NCBI GenBank assembly: GCA_037178625.1
Contig: CM074143.1
Coordinates: 248,001 to 312,000, forward strand
DNA length: 64,000 nucleotides
Source of the DNA: Skeletonema tropicum
Lineage: Eukaryota; Bacillariophyta; Thalassiosirophyceae; Thalassiosirales; Thalassiosiraceae
Direction: 5' to 3'
Below, one piece after another: positions 31,117-41,690 of the stretch; position 1 is the stretch's first letter, and the number at the start of each line of letters is the position of its first letter. The notes below the pieces were generated by a model. The model searched no databases and was not told the DNA's origin. It was given only the letters and a program-made list of their open reading frames with translations. Position numbers and translations under genes: made by a program.

Positions 31117-32309
31117 TTAGTTCTGTGCCTCCTTGTCTTTCTCAACAATTACGACATAATTGAAACCTGATGTAAAGATCCCATCCTTCAATCCTTGCGT
31201 AACTTTCAAACTCCTCGCATCCAATTCATCCAATACCTCTGTCATTGCAGCTTTCAGCTCCTCTGAGGTAAAATTCTTGACCCTACGTCTCCCTAAATCA
31301 ATCTGTTCCACCAACTTTTTTCATATGTATACTTGCCACAGTCAACCCATCCACCCTGGCCAATGCCAATGATCGCTCAATCCAACTTAATGGGTATTCT
31401 CGATAAGGTCGTTCTCCAGCTAGCAATTGACATGCATCTCGAGCATGTTTAATATCAGTCGTGATCTTGGCAACTCCATCGTTATCGTCAGAAATAGGTT
31501 CCATGCCGAGGATTAGTAATTTTCCACCAGGGCGTAGATGTGTATTCAAGCGTTCAAATATGACATCTTGAGAGTATGCACTAGCACTAAATTTGTCCAT
31601 TGCACCAACTAGATAATCTACCAAGATGGTATCGGATTGTTCAGCCTCTTCTTCGTGATGCAACAGGATCATAGTGCTGTCCTGCTTCTTTCTCCGACGG
31701 CTGTTGAAATTGAGGCTCTGTGTTTTTGTTGACTCCATCGATCCAATTACCAATAATGATTTGTCCCTTATCACTAATTCCCAATTCATTTGCCTGAGCA
31801 GTTACACGATTGTGCATAGCTTCATCAGCCGTGATGGCAGTGAATGATTCAATCATCGACTTGTCAAAGAGAGATGCCAACCATCGCAAGGATTCGGATC
31901 CTGTGCCAGCATCGAGAAGACGACCGAAGTGACCTTGATTGTTGTTACTGGATGATGATTTATGTTGGCTTGTTTCGAATGCTTTGTATGGTGCGGGTGC
32001 TTGGTACGAGCTCGAGCTTGTTGCTTGGTCATCTACTGAGAATGACGACCCATTATCATGGCTCTTGCTCTTGGGATCACATTCTCCGGCTTCCGTGGCC
32101 GTTGCTGCATCTGCAAACACGCGGTTTTGTCGGGAAAGCGATACAGTAGCTATGATCGAAAACAATACCAAGAACATTGCTGCGTTGATATGGAAGAGAG
32201 AATAGAGGTGGTCGGTTACTGTTCGTGCTTGTGAGTTGTGAGGCTGCAGCAGACTACAAAACTGCAGACTGCAGAGCAATAAGCAATAAGCGCTGCACCT
32301 GCACATCAT
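31117..32309 (-). pseudogene. SAM-dependent methyltransferase-like gene with two frame breaks
   Basis: Three overlapping frames carry successive parts of one protein. The first (ATG at 32309, or at 32177) has a hydrophobic segment MFLVLFSIIATVSLS and the SAM-binding motif GRLLDAGTGSESLRWLASL, then IIIGNWIDG. The second has DTILVDYLVGAMDKFS, LRPGGKLLILGMEPI and ARDACQLLAGERPYREYPLSWI. The third has QIDLGRRRV and ends SGFNYVVIVEKDKEAQN. The frame moves by +1 somewhere in 31641-31740 and again at an A6 run (31316-31321). Deleting one A there joins the second and third frames. From memory, algae share this methyltransferase family with this motif order. Either a recent pseudogene or homopolymer errors in the assembly; no intron of plausible size fits. 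The substrate is unknown, and the N-terminus suggests secretion or an organelle. Confidence 0.7.
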
Positions 32310-32345
32310 GGATTCTTTCCCAGCACGCTCGTCGGGTTGACTCAA

Positions 32346-32612
32346 ATTTTAATACTAATTCCGACACTAGAAATCATCTTCATTTGAAAACCTTGAAAGA
32401 AAGATATTTAGCTAGCTTAGCTAAGAATGTCTGTCGTAGTGCTATGAAAATCTGTTGGGCCTTCTTTTAGAGGCTGTAACTCCCAATCACACAAGGCTGT
32501 TCAATTCAAAATAATTCAAAACTCCTCGATCGATCACACAAAAATGCATGACAATGCTGATTTGACTCATGTCATGTCTTAGGGCGGAAGCAACATCAAT
32601 AATTATATAGCA
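32346..32612. other. Divergent promoter region
   Basis: Short region between the methyltransferase-like gene (-) and the surface-protein gene (+). I see no RNA gene or repeat. Confidence 0.35.
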
Positions 32613-35600
32613 ATGAAGCAGAGATCATTATATGTGCTGGCAGGCGCTGCAGTAGTATCTGCGGCTCCATCATTGACCGCGGCCAAATCATCCTCAAATA
32701 ATAATAATGATCACGAGCCGCGACATCTCCGCCACAAAAAGAAGTTGTCTCCACAGCCACAACAGCAGCGCTCACTCCAGGCCAACGACAACAATTACTA
32801 CTGCGGTACGAATTGGCAACATGCCTACGATAGTTGCAACGAGCCATGTCCATCGGCAAACGATAAAGAGTGCGGCCCGGGAATGTATTGCTTTGGATTT
32901 GTGGAATGTACTCCGCCCGAGCCAGAACCGGTGCCGGTGCCTGTGCCTACTCCACTCGGTTTGACTGCCAACAGTCCCAGCGCTGCCAACAACAACAATA
33001 ACAACAATTATGAGGAAGTCGACGGAAAAATCTATTCGACCATATTTCTACAACCCGTACCAACCTACATCGCATCTCTGCCCATCCGCCCCTCCGAGCC
33101 CACCACCCCCGCTCCATTCTACCTCCCACCACCCACACCCAACACACTCTCCAATCCAACCAACAATTACTGCGGCTATGGCTGGGAGGGGGCCATGGAG
33201 GAATGTTACTACTCCTGTCCCAGCGGGAAGGATAAAGAATGTCCCGGAGGACGATCCTGTCATACTTGGATGGGATGTACACAGGCACGACAGGACCCTG
33301 CCCTCTTTAATGTTTGTGGAACATCGTGGGCACATGCCGCCAAGACATGTGCCACACGATGCTTCCATGGGGATGACTCCGTATGTCCCAGTGGTCAATC
33401 TTGCTACGGTTCCGTAACCGATTGTGAGGGTAAATTACCCGAATTGACCGCAGTCGATGTCGGATTGGAAGAACCAAAGTATACCATTGAAGAAGTTGAA
33501 ATTCTGCTTCAAGAAATATTACAACAGGAGGCAGATGAAGAGGCAATGAACAATCCTGATAATTGGTGGTGTGGTACGTCCTGGAATAATATGTTGGAAA
33601 ATTGTGAAAAGCGTTGTGAGAGTGATGAAGATTGTGCACCCAATTCATGGACGGATGGATTTTGTTATCGTACTACTGGTGGACCGGACAATTGTCGTAC
33701 GCCCGGTGTGGGAGTCAAGGCTGCCGCTGCTCCGGGATCACGATGGTGTGGTACGTCGTGGAATAACATGTTGGAAACTTGTGCAGCGCAATGTGAAAGT
33801 GATGAGGATTGTGCCACGGCTGGTTTGGGAGTGTGTTATGAGGCACCGGATACGTGTCAGTGGATTGGTCATCCTGTGAAAGAAAAGGCGCCGGAGGGAT
33901 CATTGTGGTGTGGATCCGACTTTAGTGATGCCCAAACATCTTGTCATGCGGAATGTCCGGGGGCGAGTGATGATGAATGTCCGTCTGGTATGAGTTGCTT
34001 TGCGGAAAGTTTGTGTAAGACGGTGGGTGTACCGGTTGAGGAAGCGGTAGCCGTGAAGGGTGGGATGCATTGTGGAAAAGATTATTTCGATGCTGAAAAG
34101 TGTGCAGTTACGTGTGAATCGGATGCGGATTGTGTCAAGGGTACCAATTGTTATTGGGTGGAATGTGGAGGTAGTAAGAATAGTGTGAATAAGGAGGAGA
34201 AGGCCGACAACCCTTTTGAAAACATGGAGGAAGAGAATGGCAGCGATGGGCCGTTGTGTAGTCCGGAAGTGTTTTTGTGTCCTACTGGGCATTATGTTGC
34301 CAGAGCACCTGTGTTGGATTGTGAATTTTACCCCTGTCCACAAGTCAACCTTGATGATAAAGCCTCGGAGGAACCGGCTGGTGCAGTCTCAGGCGAAGAA
34401 GGAGGAGGCGGAGGCGAAGGAGGAGGAGGAGGAGGTGGTGAAGGAGGTGGAGGAGAAGGAGGCGGCGGAGAAGCGGCACCTGCTGCTGAAGAGTCTGCCG
34501 AAGAAGAAGAAGGCGCACAATCAGGTACTGCGCAAGATTTCTTCGATGGTTTGGGAGCAACTCCAGGATCTGACATACTCGGCTCTGACTGGGGGAGGAA
34601 GCCCCTTACCCACGCTTGTCTCTCTGGTCGAGGTAATTGCGGAATGTGCGAAGGAGATTGTAACTCGGATGATGATTGTTTAGATGGATTGATTTGCTTT
34701 TCTAGAGGGCAAGGGGAAAAAACTGCCGTGCCGGGATGTATCTCTGGTGGATCCGGGGATAAGGCTGGTATGGATTACTGTTATATGGAGGCTCCACCAA
34801 CGACTACCACAACTACAACCACCACAACTACAACAACGACTACCAAACCTCCAGCACAGCAGCAAGGACAGGGATGGGTTGATGAATTAGTTGACGTTAG
34901 CACTCCAGGAGTGGAATTATACTACTCCCGTGAGTGCTCAATTGCAGTGAAATGCGGCGAATGTGAAGGAGATTGCGATGTAGACTCGCATTGCATGGGC
35001 GGTTTGAAGTGTTACTCCCGCGATGATGGGAGTGTCAATGCCGTCCCCGGATGTGTTGGATTGGGAACACCTGGAATGGATTATTGCTACGATCCAGATT
35101 CTCCAACTTTTGTAGTATACACAGGCGACGACGCTACATCAGCCACAACTGGTGACGCTGTAGCAGAAGATCCTCCAGCTTTGCAAGGTTTGGGATGCAG
35201 TGCTGAAGTGCGACTATGTCCCGGAGGAAGAGTTATTTATCAGGACCCAAACAACAATTGTGAATTTCCGCTCTGTGGAGAACCTGAGGTTGTGTCATTC
35301 GTCAACTCTGAGTCGTTTTATTGTGGATTCAATCTTGATCAAGTCAATGGGGATTGTCACAACTCGAAGCCCTGCCCATCTGGAGAGAGCGCTGATTGTG
35401 ATGGACTGGAGGTATGTATTCAAGACACTAATTGTGGCAATCACCAACCTACTACCACTACATCAACTGCTGCCGCAACCGCGACGGCATTCGATCCCTT
35501 TGCTACCTGTGATGATCTTTGTTTGACCATTCCTCCTAAGGGAGAGGAATTTTGTCCAACGGACCCGAATCTTCCAAATTGCTTGGATGTGGATGTCGGT

Positions 35601-36557
35601 GAATTTTGCGAGAGTGATGGAGAGTGTGGCACCGATGACAAATTAGATAATTGCAGTGGGACTTTTGATGTTTACTTTCGAGTAGTTTGTGATGGAACTA
35701 GGTTGTCTCAAGGAGAGATTATGAGAGCGACTGTGGCACCGACATCGTCGCCATCAGCTACACCAACGACTGCAAAACCGACTGCGACAACTACTTCTAC
35801 TGTCGATGACGGTGTTGGAACAACCACAACCACAGAGACACTTAACTCGCCTCAATCTTCAGAGAATGCAGGCGTGGTTGATTCTAACGGGGAGGATAAT
35901 AATGCACCCGATAACGGTACTGCAACAACCACAAACACAGTGACATCAGGCTCGACTACTGTGGCTGATTCTCACGGGGATATTTTTGCCCCTGATGACG
36001 GCACTGCGACAACGACGAACACACTTCCATTGAACTCGACACAATCGTCAGCTAATGGAGGGATGGCTGAGTCTAATAATTTGGATAATATCGCACCTTC
36101 TAACGGTACTGCGACAAACACAAACACAGAGACACTGAACTCTCCTCAATCTTCAGCTAATGCAGGGATGGCCGATTCTCATGAGACTACTAATTGGCAG
36201 ACAACATCACAATCTGACCCATACCAGCAAGGTCCTACAACAAATTTCACTCAGAGTAACATTCCGGCAAGTGATTACACCAACACACAACCAGCAAGTG
36301 GTTTCACATATGATAGGTCGCCACAACAAAACAACAGCACAGAAGCAACAACTGCCAATAATGCACCACCAAGCAGTCCATCAATGGACGCAAGTGGTCA
36401 GTATTGGTTCAATCCATCCGCAGAGTTCAAATGGGAATTTAATCCTCCAGCGAGTTCTGGACCACTTATATCTGGAGCAAGATTGTCGTTACTGGTGGGC
36501 TTGTTGTCATCGTGTATTCTTTTTTTGCCGTTGGGACTTCTTGACGTTTTTTGTTAA
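32613..36557 (+). CDS. Large secreted or surface Cys-rich, Thr-rich (mucin-like) protein
   Basis: Single exon, 1,314 aa. A signal peptide (YVLAGAAVVSAAPSLTAA) is followed by three kinds of Cys-rich modules. (1) Eight CGxxW-type units (near residues 64, 186, 234, 319, 378, 432, 486 and 903) of form WCGTSWNNMLENCxxxCxSDxDC. (2) Two CPEV-type units, LCPTGHYVAR...CEFYPCP and LCPGGRVIYQ...CEFPLCG. (3) Two CEGDC units ending PGC...MDYCY. Between them lie a Gly/Glu run (~596-622), a run of Thr (~729-746), and an Asn/Thr/Ser tail with about four 30-aa repeats (NGTATTTNT, LNSPQSSANAG) and many N-glycosylation sites. The last ~25 residues are hydrophobic, fitting a GPI signal or membrane anchor. Likely a glycosylated cell-wall or frustule-associated protein; the function is inferred from architecture only. 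Confidence 0.82.
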   Translation: MKQRSLYVLAGAAVVSAAPSLTAAKSSSNNNNDHEPRHLRHKKKLSPQPQQQRSLQANDNNYYCGTNWQHAYDSCNEPCPSANDKECGPGMYCFGFVECTPPEPEPVPVPVPTPLGLTANSPSAANNNNNNNYEEVDGKIYSTIFLQPVPTYIASLPIRPSEPTTPAPFYLPPPTPNTLSNPTNNYCGYGWEGAMEECYYSCPSGKDKECPGGRSCHTWMGCTQARQDPALFNVCGTSWAHAAKTCATRCFHGDDSVCPSGQSCYGSVTDCEGKLPELTAVDVGLEEPKYTIEEVEILLQEILQQEADEEAMNNPDNWWCGTSWNNMLENCEKRCESDEDCAPNSWTDGFCYRTTGGPDNCRTPGVGVKAAAAPGSRWCGTSWNNMLETCAAQCESDEDCATAGLGVCYEAPDTCQWIGHPVKEKAPEGSLWCGSDFSDAQTSCHAECPGASDDECPSGMSCFAESLCKTVGVPVEEAVAVKGGMHCGKDYFDAEKCAVTCESDADCVKGTNCYWVECGGSKNSVNKEEKADNPFENMEEENGSDGPLCSPEVFLCPTGHYVARAPVLDCEFYPCPQVNLDDKASEEPAGAVSGEEGGGGGEGGGGGGGEGGGGEGGGGEAAPAAEESAEEEEGAQSGTAQDFFDGLGATPGSDILGSDWGRKPLTHACLSGRGNCGMCEGDCNSDDDCLDGLICFSRGQGEKTAVPGCISGGSGDKAGMDYCYMEAPPTTTTTTTTTTTTTTTKPPAQQQGQGWVDELVDVSTPGVELYYSRECSIAVKCGECEGDCDVDSHCMGGLKCYSRDDGSVNAVPGCVGLGTPGMDYCYDPDSPTFVVYTGDDATSATTGDAVAEDPPALQGLGCSAEVRLCPGGRVIYQDPNNNCEFPLCGEPEVVSFVNSESFYCGFNLDQVNGDCHNSKPCPSGESADCDGLEVCIQDTNCGNHQPTTTTSTAAATATAFDPFATCDDLCLTIPPKGEEFCPTDPNLPNCLDVDVGEFCESDGECGTDDKLDNCSGTFDVYFRVVCDGTRLSQGEIMRATVAPTSSPSATPTTAKPTATTTSTVDDGVGTTTTTETLNSPQSSENAGVVDSNGEDNNAPDNGTATTTNTVTSGSTTVADSHGDIFAPDDGTATTTNTLPLNSTQSSANGGMAESNNLDNIAPSNGTATNTNTETLNSPQSSANAGMADSHETTNWQTTSQSDPYQQGPTTNFTQSNIPASDYTNTQPASGFTYDRSPQQNNSTEATTANNAPPSSPSMDASGQYWFNPSAEFKWEFNPPASSGPLISGARLSLLVGLLSSCILFLPLGLLDVFC

Positions 36558-36641
36558 ATTGATGATAAATAAAATTAAGTCTATGTATATATTATTGTAG
36601 TCAGTATTGATCCTGTACAATTGGCCCACCATCCATTTACA

Positions 36642-38282
36642 TTACAAGTGGTGTCGCTGCTGCGATCTAGCCTCGCCTACACCTCCTGCAGCAGCAGGCT
36701 TTGTTTCCTTCGATGGGCTTGGTGCAAACTTCCGAGGAGAAAGACACCTTGTTTTCTCCTCGGTACAATCAGGACAGAACCATTCTGTCTCGTCTGCAAT
36801 AGTAGTCAGGCCGAGACATGATAGGTGATATGCATTTGGGCATGAATCGCAACAAATTAGGTCTGTGTATGGTCGGTGGACAAGGAAGAGTATGTTAGCA
36901 CACGTTCTCTCTCAATCAAATCCAGCACTGTATGATGTATCACAAGTAGACTCACCTCCACCATCATCACAAATGACACACTCATCCACATGCTCTCCAC
37001 CTCCATTATTACCATCACCTCTTAACAAATTCTTCAATAGGACATACTTATCCGAAGTTTTATAGCGGCAATAATAATACCAAAGGCAAAATCCAATCGG
37101 CTTCTTGAGCAATGCTGCAAGGGGACGAAATTCCTTCTTTGTTTCCATGATTTTGAAGTGATAGACATTGGCGAATGTTTCATCGTTGGCCCATTCGAGC
37201 CATGTTGGATTGACCTTGTCGTGCTCTTGGAGATTGACGAAAGGTTCAAGGAGGATGCAATCACCACTACTGCTGTCGTTACCCTTCTTTGAAAATGTCC
37301 CCACCTTTGGTAAACTAGGAGCATGGTAATTCCCACCCACACGAGAATGTTTCAATGCTGTAATCCCATTTGGATATTTCCATCGATCTAGCGCAGAATA
37401 GCTTCTTCTTCCAGAAGAACCAGCAGCATTAGTATTATAATTCTTTGCAGAATCGTTTGCTTTCAAACTTGCCAGTTTTCTCTTTTCAGCATCGGCATAA
37501 CACTTGTGGACCAATGTTGGAGATATTGTGTCACTTTTTAATACTGCCGAGATGGACTCGAAGTAGTTTTGATTCAATGTAATGTTTTCTTCACCACCAC
37601 TGGATGACATTAGCTTTTTGTAAGTGGGAGAATAAATAGTCACTGCTCCAAAATTAAACAGTGATTCCTTTCGGCACCACCATCCCTCCTCGACCAGTAC
37701 GGGCCATACAATCTTCCAAAAGGATATGGCCACCCACTTAGCGTTATCTGTGTCAATTCCTTTGAGGAGGCGCTGTTCATTGAGTTTGGCAATTTGTGGA
37801 GGGGAGAGTGGGGGAGAGGAGCCAGGCTCGACGAGGAGGATGGTGTCTCCTGCCTTGACTCCTTTGGGACATGTGACGCCGATGACATCCTTGGTAGTGT
37901 TTGTTGCGGTGTTTTGGATGACTACATGAAAGAGCTGTCCTTCGGTGACCCCCTTTGGAACTTGGACTGTTCGATAGGCGGTGAAATATTTCTCTTCATC
38001 ATCACCTGCATCGATATTGTTGTTATCATCGCTGCCGTTGTCATGAGCTGCCCTCTTTTGGGGCAGAGCAGATTGAGTTGGAAGCGCTTCATTTTTATTT
38101 TTGTCAATCTTGGCACTCTCAGGAGTTGAGGCATTGCTGCTCAGATTTCCACCATCGTTGGAGCTATCGCTGTACACGCTGATTATTTCGTTGTCATCAT
38201 CGCTATCGTTATCTTGACCGCTGCCGCTGGGGTGTGATCTACGTCGTTTCTTGGACGATTTTGCTCTCTCTTGAGAATACAT
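36642..38282 (-). CDS. PHD-finger protein, two exons
   Basis: Exon 1 is 38282-36956 and exon 2 is 36862-36642; a 93-bp GT-AG intron interrupts the zinc finger within an Asp codon, giving 515 aa. The N-terminus is basic (KSSKKRRRS), then acidic and Asn/Ser-rich, suggesting nuclear location. The middle has a strand-rich segment (YRTVQVPKGVTEGQLFHVVI, VTCPKGVKAGDTILLVEPG), resembling short domains repeated in diatom proteins. The C-terminal PHD finger reads CVIC-DDGGDLICC-DSC, then AYHLSCLGL and WFCPDC: a complete Cys4-His-Cys3 set. PHD fingers read histone H3 tails. Without exon 2 the finger would be lost, which supports the splice model. Confidence 0.85.
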
Positions 38283-38549
38283 AATTTATGTTTAGTGTGT
38301 GAAGTGGCGGCTTTTATCTAATTCAGCCAAGAGAGAGCAGACGACACTATCTTGCAGAGGGGAGTAACCTACGCTTTGGCTACGGTGGTGACTATTATGT
38401 TGCCTACCTTACAAACCAATAGACTTTAGCAGATAAGATGGCAGCGAAGTCTTAGCTGTGTACTCATCTAGTAGCAGCTATGTATGTAGCTCCTCATAGC
38501 TCCTCATCCTCATGACCGATGGCCGACACTACGTAAATAGGTGTATATA
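38283..38549. other. Upstream region of the PHD gene
   Basis: Non-coding sequence between the PHD gene start and the MITE. Presumed promoter; nothing else recognised. Confidence 0.35.
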
Positions 38550-38553
38550 CACG

Positions 38554-38831
38554 CTACAGGGGTCAAAAAAGGTGTCTAACACCTCTTCGATACGTACACA
38601 AAATTGTAGGAATTGGTACACACCCAAAAAATGCTTCCCGCATTTTGTGGAGGAGAGACAATAAGCCCTGCAAAGTTTTTCTACGTACACGTAGTACAAT
38701 TCCTACAGTAGCTACTCCTACCAAATTCGGGCGGGAACATGACTTTTTCACTGTCACATCAGAAAATGCTAGCTGTTCGCTCAATATCGTTAGACACTTT
38801 TTCTGTAATTCACGTTTTTTGACCCCTGTAG
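38554..38831. mobile_element. MITE-like element with 17-bp perfect TIRs, flanked by CACG
   Basis: Perfect inverted ends CTACAGGGGTCAAAAAA lie at 38554-38570 and 38815-38831. Direct CACG flanks occur at 38550-38553 and 38832-38835, and a subterminal GTGTCTAAC is also inverted. The 278 bp have no coding capacity. The CTA...TAG ends and CACG flanks match the element at 10811-11397, although the rest of the TIR differs. Confidence 0.83.
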
Positions 38832-38835
38832 CACG

Positions 38836-39268
38836 GTTTCACGAAAAATTTTAGAAACGGCGGAACACGAAAAATGCATCATTCTCAACAATCCTTCATC
38901 AAACTCCTTCCACAAATTCAAAGATCAATCCGGCACCCAACGTCCCAAAACGACGAGAAATGTACCACGAACAAAAGTGAGACTTTCTGACAAATTCAAA
39001 TGAATTCAAACTCGACGCGACAAAACCACGATGGAGGCCATTTTTGAGTCCTTCCCACATTCAAATAACAAACGAAATCGGAAACTCTGAAATTTGAATT
39101 TAGCAAGATGACCATTTACATGGAGTAGAGCGCACAGCAGCAATAAAACGAACAACTTACCAGGCATAACTATACTCTCGTGGCTTGGAGTTGGCCAGAG
39201 AGATCCGTTCTTATTCAGAGCAGCAGCATCGTTCTTCGTAGAATATTTTTATAATCGACAGGCGCATC
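38836..39268. other. Intergenic, no gene seen
   Basis: About 430 bp ahead of the LRR gene, AT-rich, with several TTCAAATT-like stretches. No gene or RNA recognised. Presumed promoter of the LRR gene. Confidence 0.35.
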
Positions 39269-41071
39269 ATGAAGCTTCACACCACTCTCATATCTGGTGC
39301 GCTAGTGACGGCGGTGGCTGTTGATGAGAGGAGGCCGGGGAATAGTCGTCTTCGTTATCTCAAGGTAAATAAACAATCAAGAGCCCGGCCGCTGATAATG
39401 TCTGCGGCTCGGTGGTGCTATCATGTGAACAGATAGATCGTTGCCTGGACAGTCGGCTGGACGGATGGTCATCACTGCTTGAGACGGCGGCTTTTGTGGC
39501 GTCGGATGGTCGTGAAATATATTTCATTATGTCTCATGCTCATGATGTCAGCTGCCGACCCGTCAACGGAAGATCACAGCCGAATAGATTAGTTGAATAC
39601 GAGCAGTTCATACCGCCAGTAATGATCGTTGCTGGTGGCTGGCTGGTGCTCTACTATTTTGATACTGTTGACAAACATACATCTCATGTCACTCACTCTT
39701 GTTGTGTCCGTCAATCAATCACAGGCGGATTCGAAATCATCCAAGAGGGCCACCAAAACCGGCAAGAGCAGCTACAGCTACAGCCGCTCGTATTCTTTCG
39801 ATTCATCCTCCTATTCATCCTCCTATTCGATGAGCTATGGCCCTCCATCACCTCCAAGTCCTCCAACCCCTCCAAGTCCTCCATCACCTCCTGGGCCAGT
39901 GCCTCCCACGGTGCCTCCAACTACGCTCAAACCGACACCCAATCCCACTAGGCTAGCGCCTCCTACGGTGCCGCCCACAACACCCACTCCAACTACGCTC
40001 AGTCCAACCACGCTCAGTCCAACAACGAGGCCACCAACATCCAATCCAACCACGCCACCTCCCACTAACCAGCCAACTGGGCCATGCTGCGGCACAGTAC
40101 GAGAAACCATCCTCGCCAATGTCTACAATGGCGGCAATGACTCCATCTTCCAAAATCAACCAGCCAAGGATGCCATCGAATGGCTAGAAAAGGACGCTTG
40201 CACCTGCGGCATCTTCTGCCCATCCCTCGAACAACGATATATCCAAGCCACACTCTACTTTGCCACCAAGGGCGATGAATGGGACAATTGCTCGGCACCT
40301 GATGATATACAAGATGATTCCAAATGCAATGTGCAATCCAGCTATGGCTTTTCGGATGGATATCACTGGCTTACTTGTACGACGGAATGTGAATGGGGTG
40401 GAAACCGATGTAATAAAAATGGATACATTAACGTTACGGATATTGAAAATAATGGTCTCAATGGGAAACTACCACCGGAGATTGGAGCATTACCAAAATT
40501 ATCAGCCCTGGCATTGGAACAGAATTCTCTCAAGGGTCCCATCCCCCCATCGTACAGTGGTCTAACCGAGTTGGCAGTCCTAGACTTTGACTTTAATCAA
40601 CTCACGGGAAGTCTAATGGATATGAGTGCAATGCCCAAGTTGCAACAACTTGATTTGAATAATAATAATCTTTCGGGGAGGATTGACGGGTTGGGATGGG
40701 AGATGACCAATTTGAAGTTTTTGGATTTGGCGTATAATGAATTTGAGGGTACGATTGCGACTGAGATTGGATTGCTTCCGGCACTGAGTAAGTTTTACCA
40801 CGTTGCATAGGATGATGACCATTAACCCTTGCTCTCTCATTTGTGTCTACTCATCATCACTTTCGTTCACACCTCTCTTTTTCAACATTTACACTCTACA
40901 GGATCTCTCCAATTTCAATGTAATGACTTCGTAGCACCATTAGTGTGGGATAACTGCCCTAGCAAAGATTTAATTGCCGATGTGGAAGTTTGCGACGATT
41001 CCAGTTGCGACTGTACGGGAATTGAACCATCGGAATGTGCTACAAAACAACCCAAGAGAAGTGAAGATTAA
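39269..41071 (+). CDS. Secreted leucine-rich-repeat protein with Lys/Ser/Tyr-rich and Pro-rich N-terminus, three exons
   Basis: Exons 39269-39364, 39725-40787 and 40902-41071 join in phase to give 442 aa. Exon 1 encodes only a signal peptide (MKLHTTLISGALVTAVAV) and a short basic stretch. Exon 2 begins with a Lys-spaced segment (SKSSKRATKTGKSS) and a Ser/Tyr-rich run (YSYSRSYSFDSSSY). A long Pro/Thr/Ser linker (PPSPPSPPTPP, TTLSPTT) comes next. A Cys-rich cap with CTCG and WLTCTTECEW leads into 4-5 plant-type LRRs of form LPxLSALALEQNSLKGPIPPS. The ending has CNDF, VWDNCPS and CDDSSCDCTGIEPSEC. Architecture indicates an extracellular or cell-wall protein. The KxxK and Ser-rich start is reminiscent of silica-associated proteins, but that is inference. 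Confidence 0.8.
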
Positions 41072-41690
41072 GGGTAGTGATGATCAAATCAATCAAGAAT
41101 GTTATATGTGTGTAGTATGGAACTGAGTGGTTGCGACCGCCATCACCTCTTGGAATGTGAGAGTTGGTGAGACTCGGGTCGCAAAGTAATACCTATGAAG
41201 ACGAGACGGTAGTGTTTCTATGATAACAAGGGGCCTGATTTTACATGCCGTCCAATAGCGAACTAAGAACTAATAAATATGCAGATTATGAAAGTGACAA
41301 ATATCACTTAGCTTGTCTATCGTATTTAGCTCAAGTGTGCGTGCTTCAAACTTGAATTCCTTCCACTTCTTGGAGCGGCGCATCGAAAACCGAAGATGGA
41401 TATTGGCTCATGGCTCACTGGCTCATCAACCAAGCTAGCTTGCCCGCCCAGGATTCCTTTCTGTTTCCGAACTACTTTTTTCACTTACAAGCAGCTCTTC
41501 ATGCCCACCAGGTGGCAGTGGATGCAATGTAAAGTCCTCTAAGGGATGAAGCTGAAGATGTAGCGTGCTGCAAGCATACTCTCAACGAATGATTTCAAAG
41601 CACCAGGAATTGTAAAAATCTAAGTGTACCGTTAATGTCAAATGAAAAGAAGTTGCGCACAACGCAAGAGTAAAAAGGTAGTTTCCTACA
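41072..41690. other. Convergent intergenic region with a hairpin
   Basis: No coding frame. It contains an inverted repeat, TTGCGACC at 41131-41138 and GGTCGCAA at 41177-41184, with a weaker inner pairing (TCACC/GGTGA). It could form a structured RNA or a 3'-end hairpin of the LRR gene. Confidence 0.4.

Noticed and set aside
32825..33648. Several open frames on the minus strand and in other plus frames over the surface-protein gene
   Set aside because: They are mirror images of the biased codons in the Cys/Pro-rich gene at 32613-36557 and contain no domain.
36607..36828. Plus-strand frames at the end of the PHD gene
   Set aside because: They are antisense to the exon that completes the PHD finger, which is better supported.
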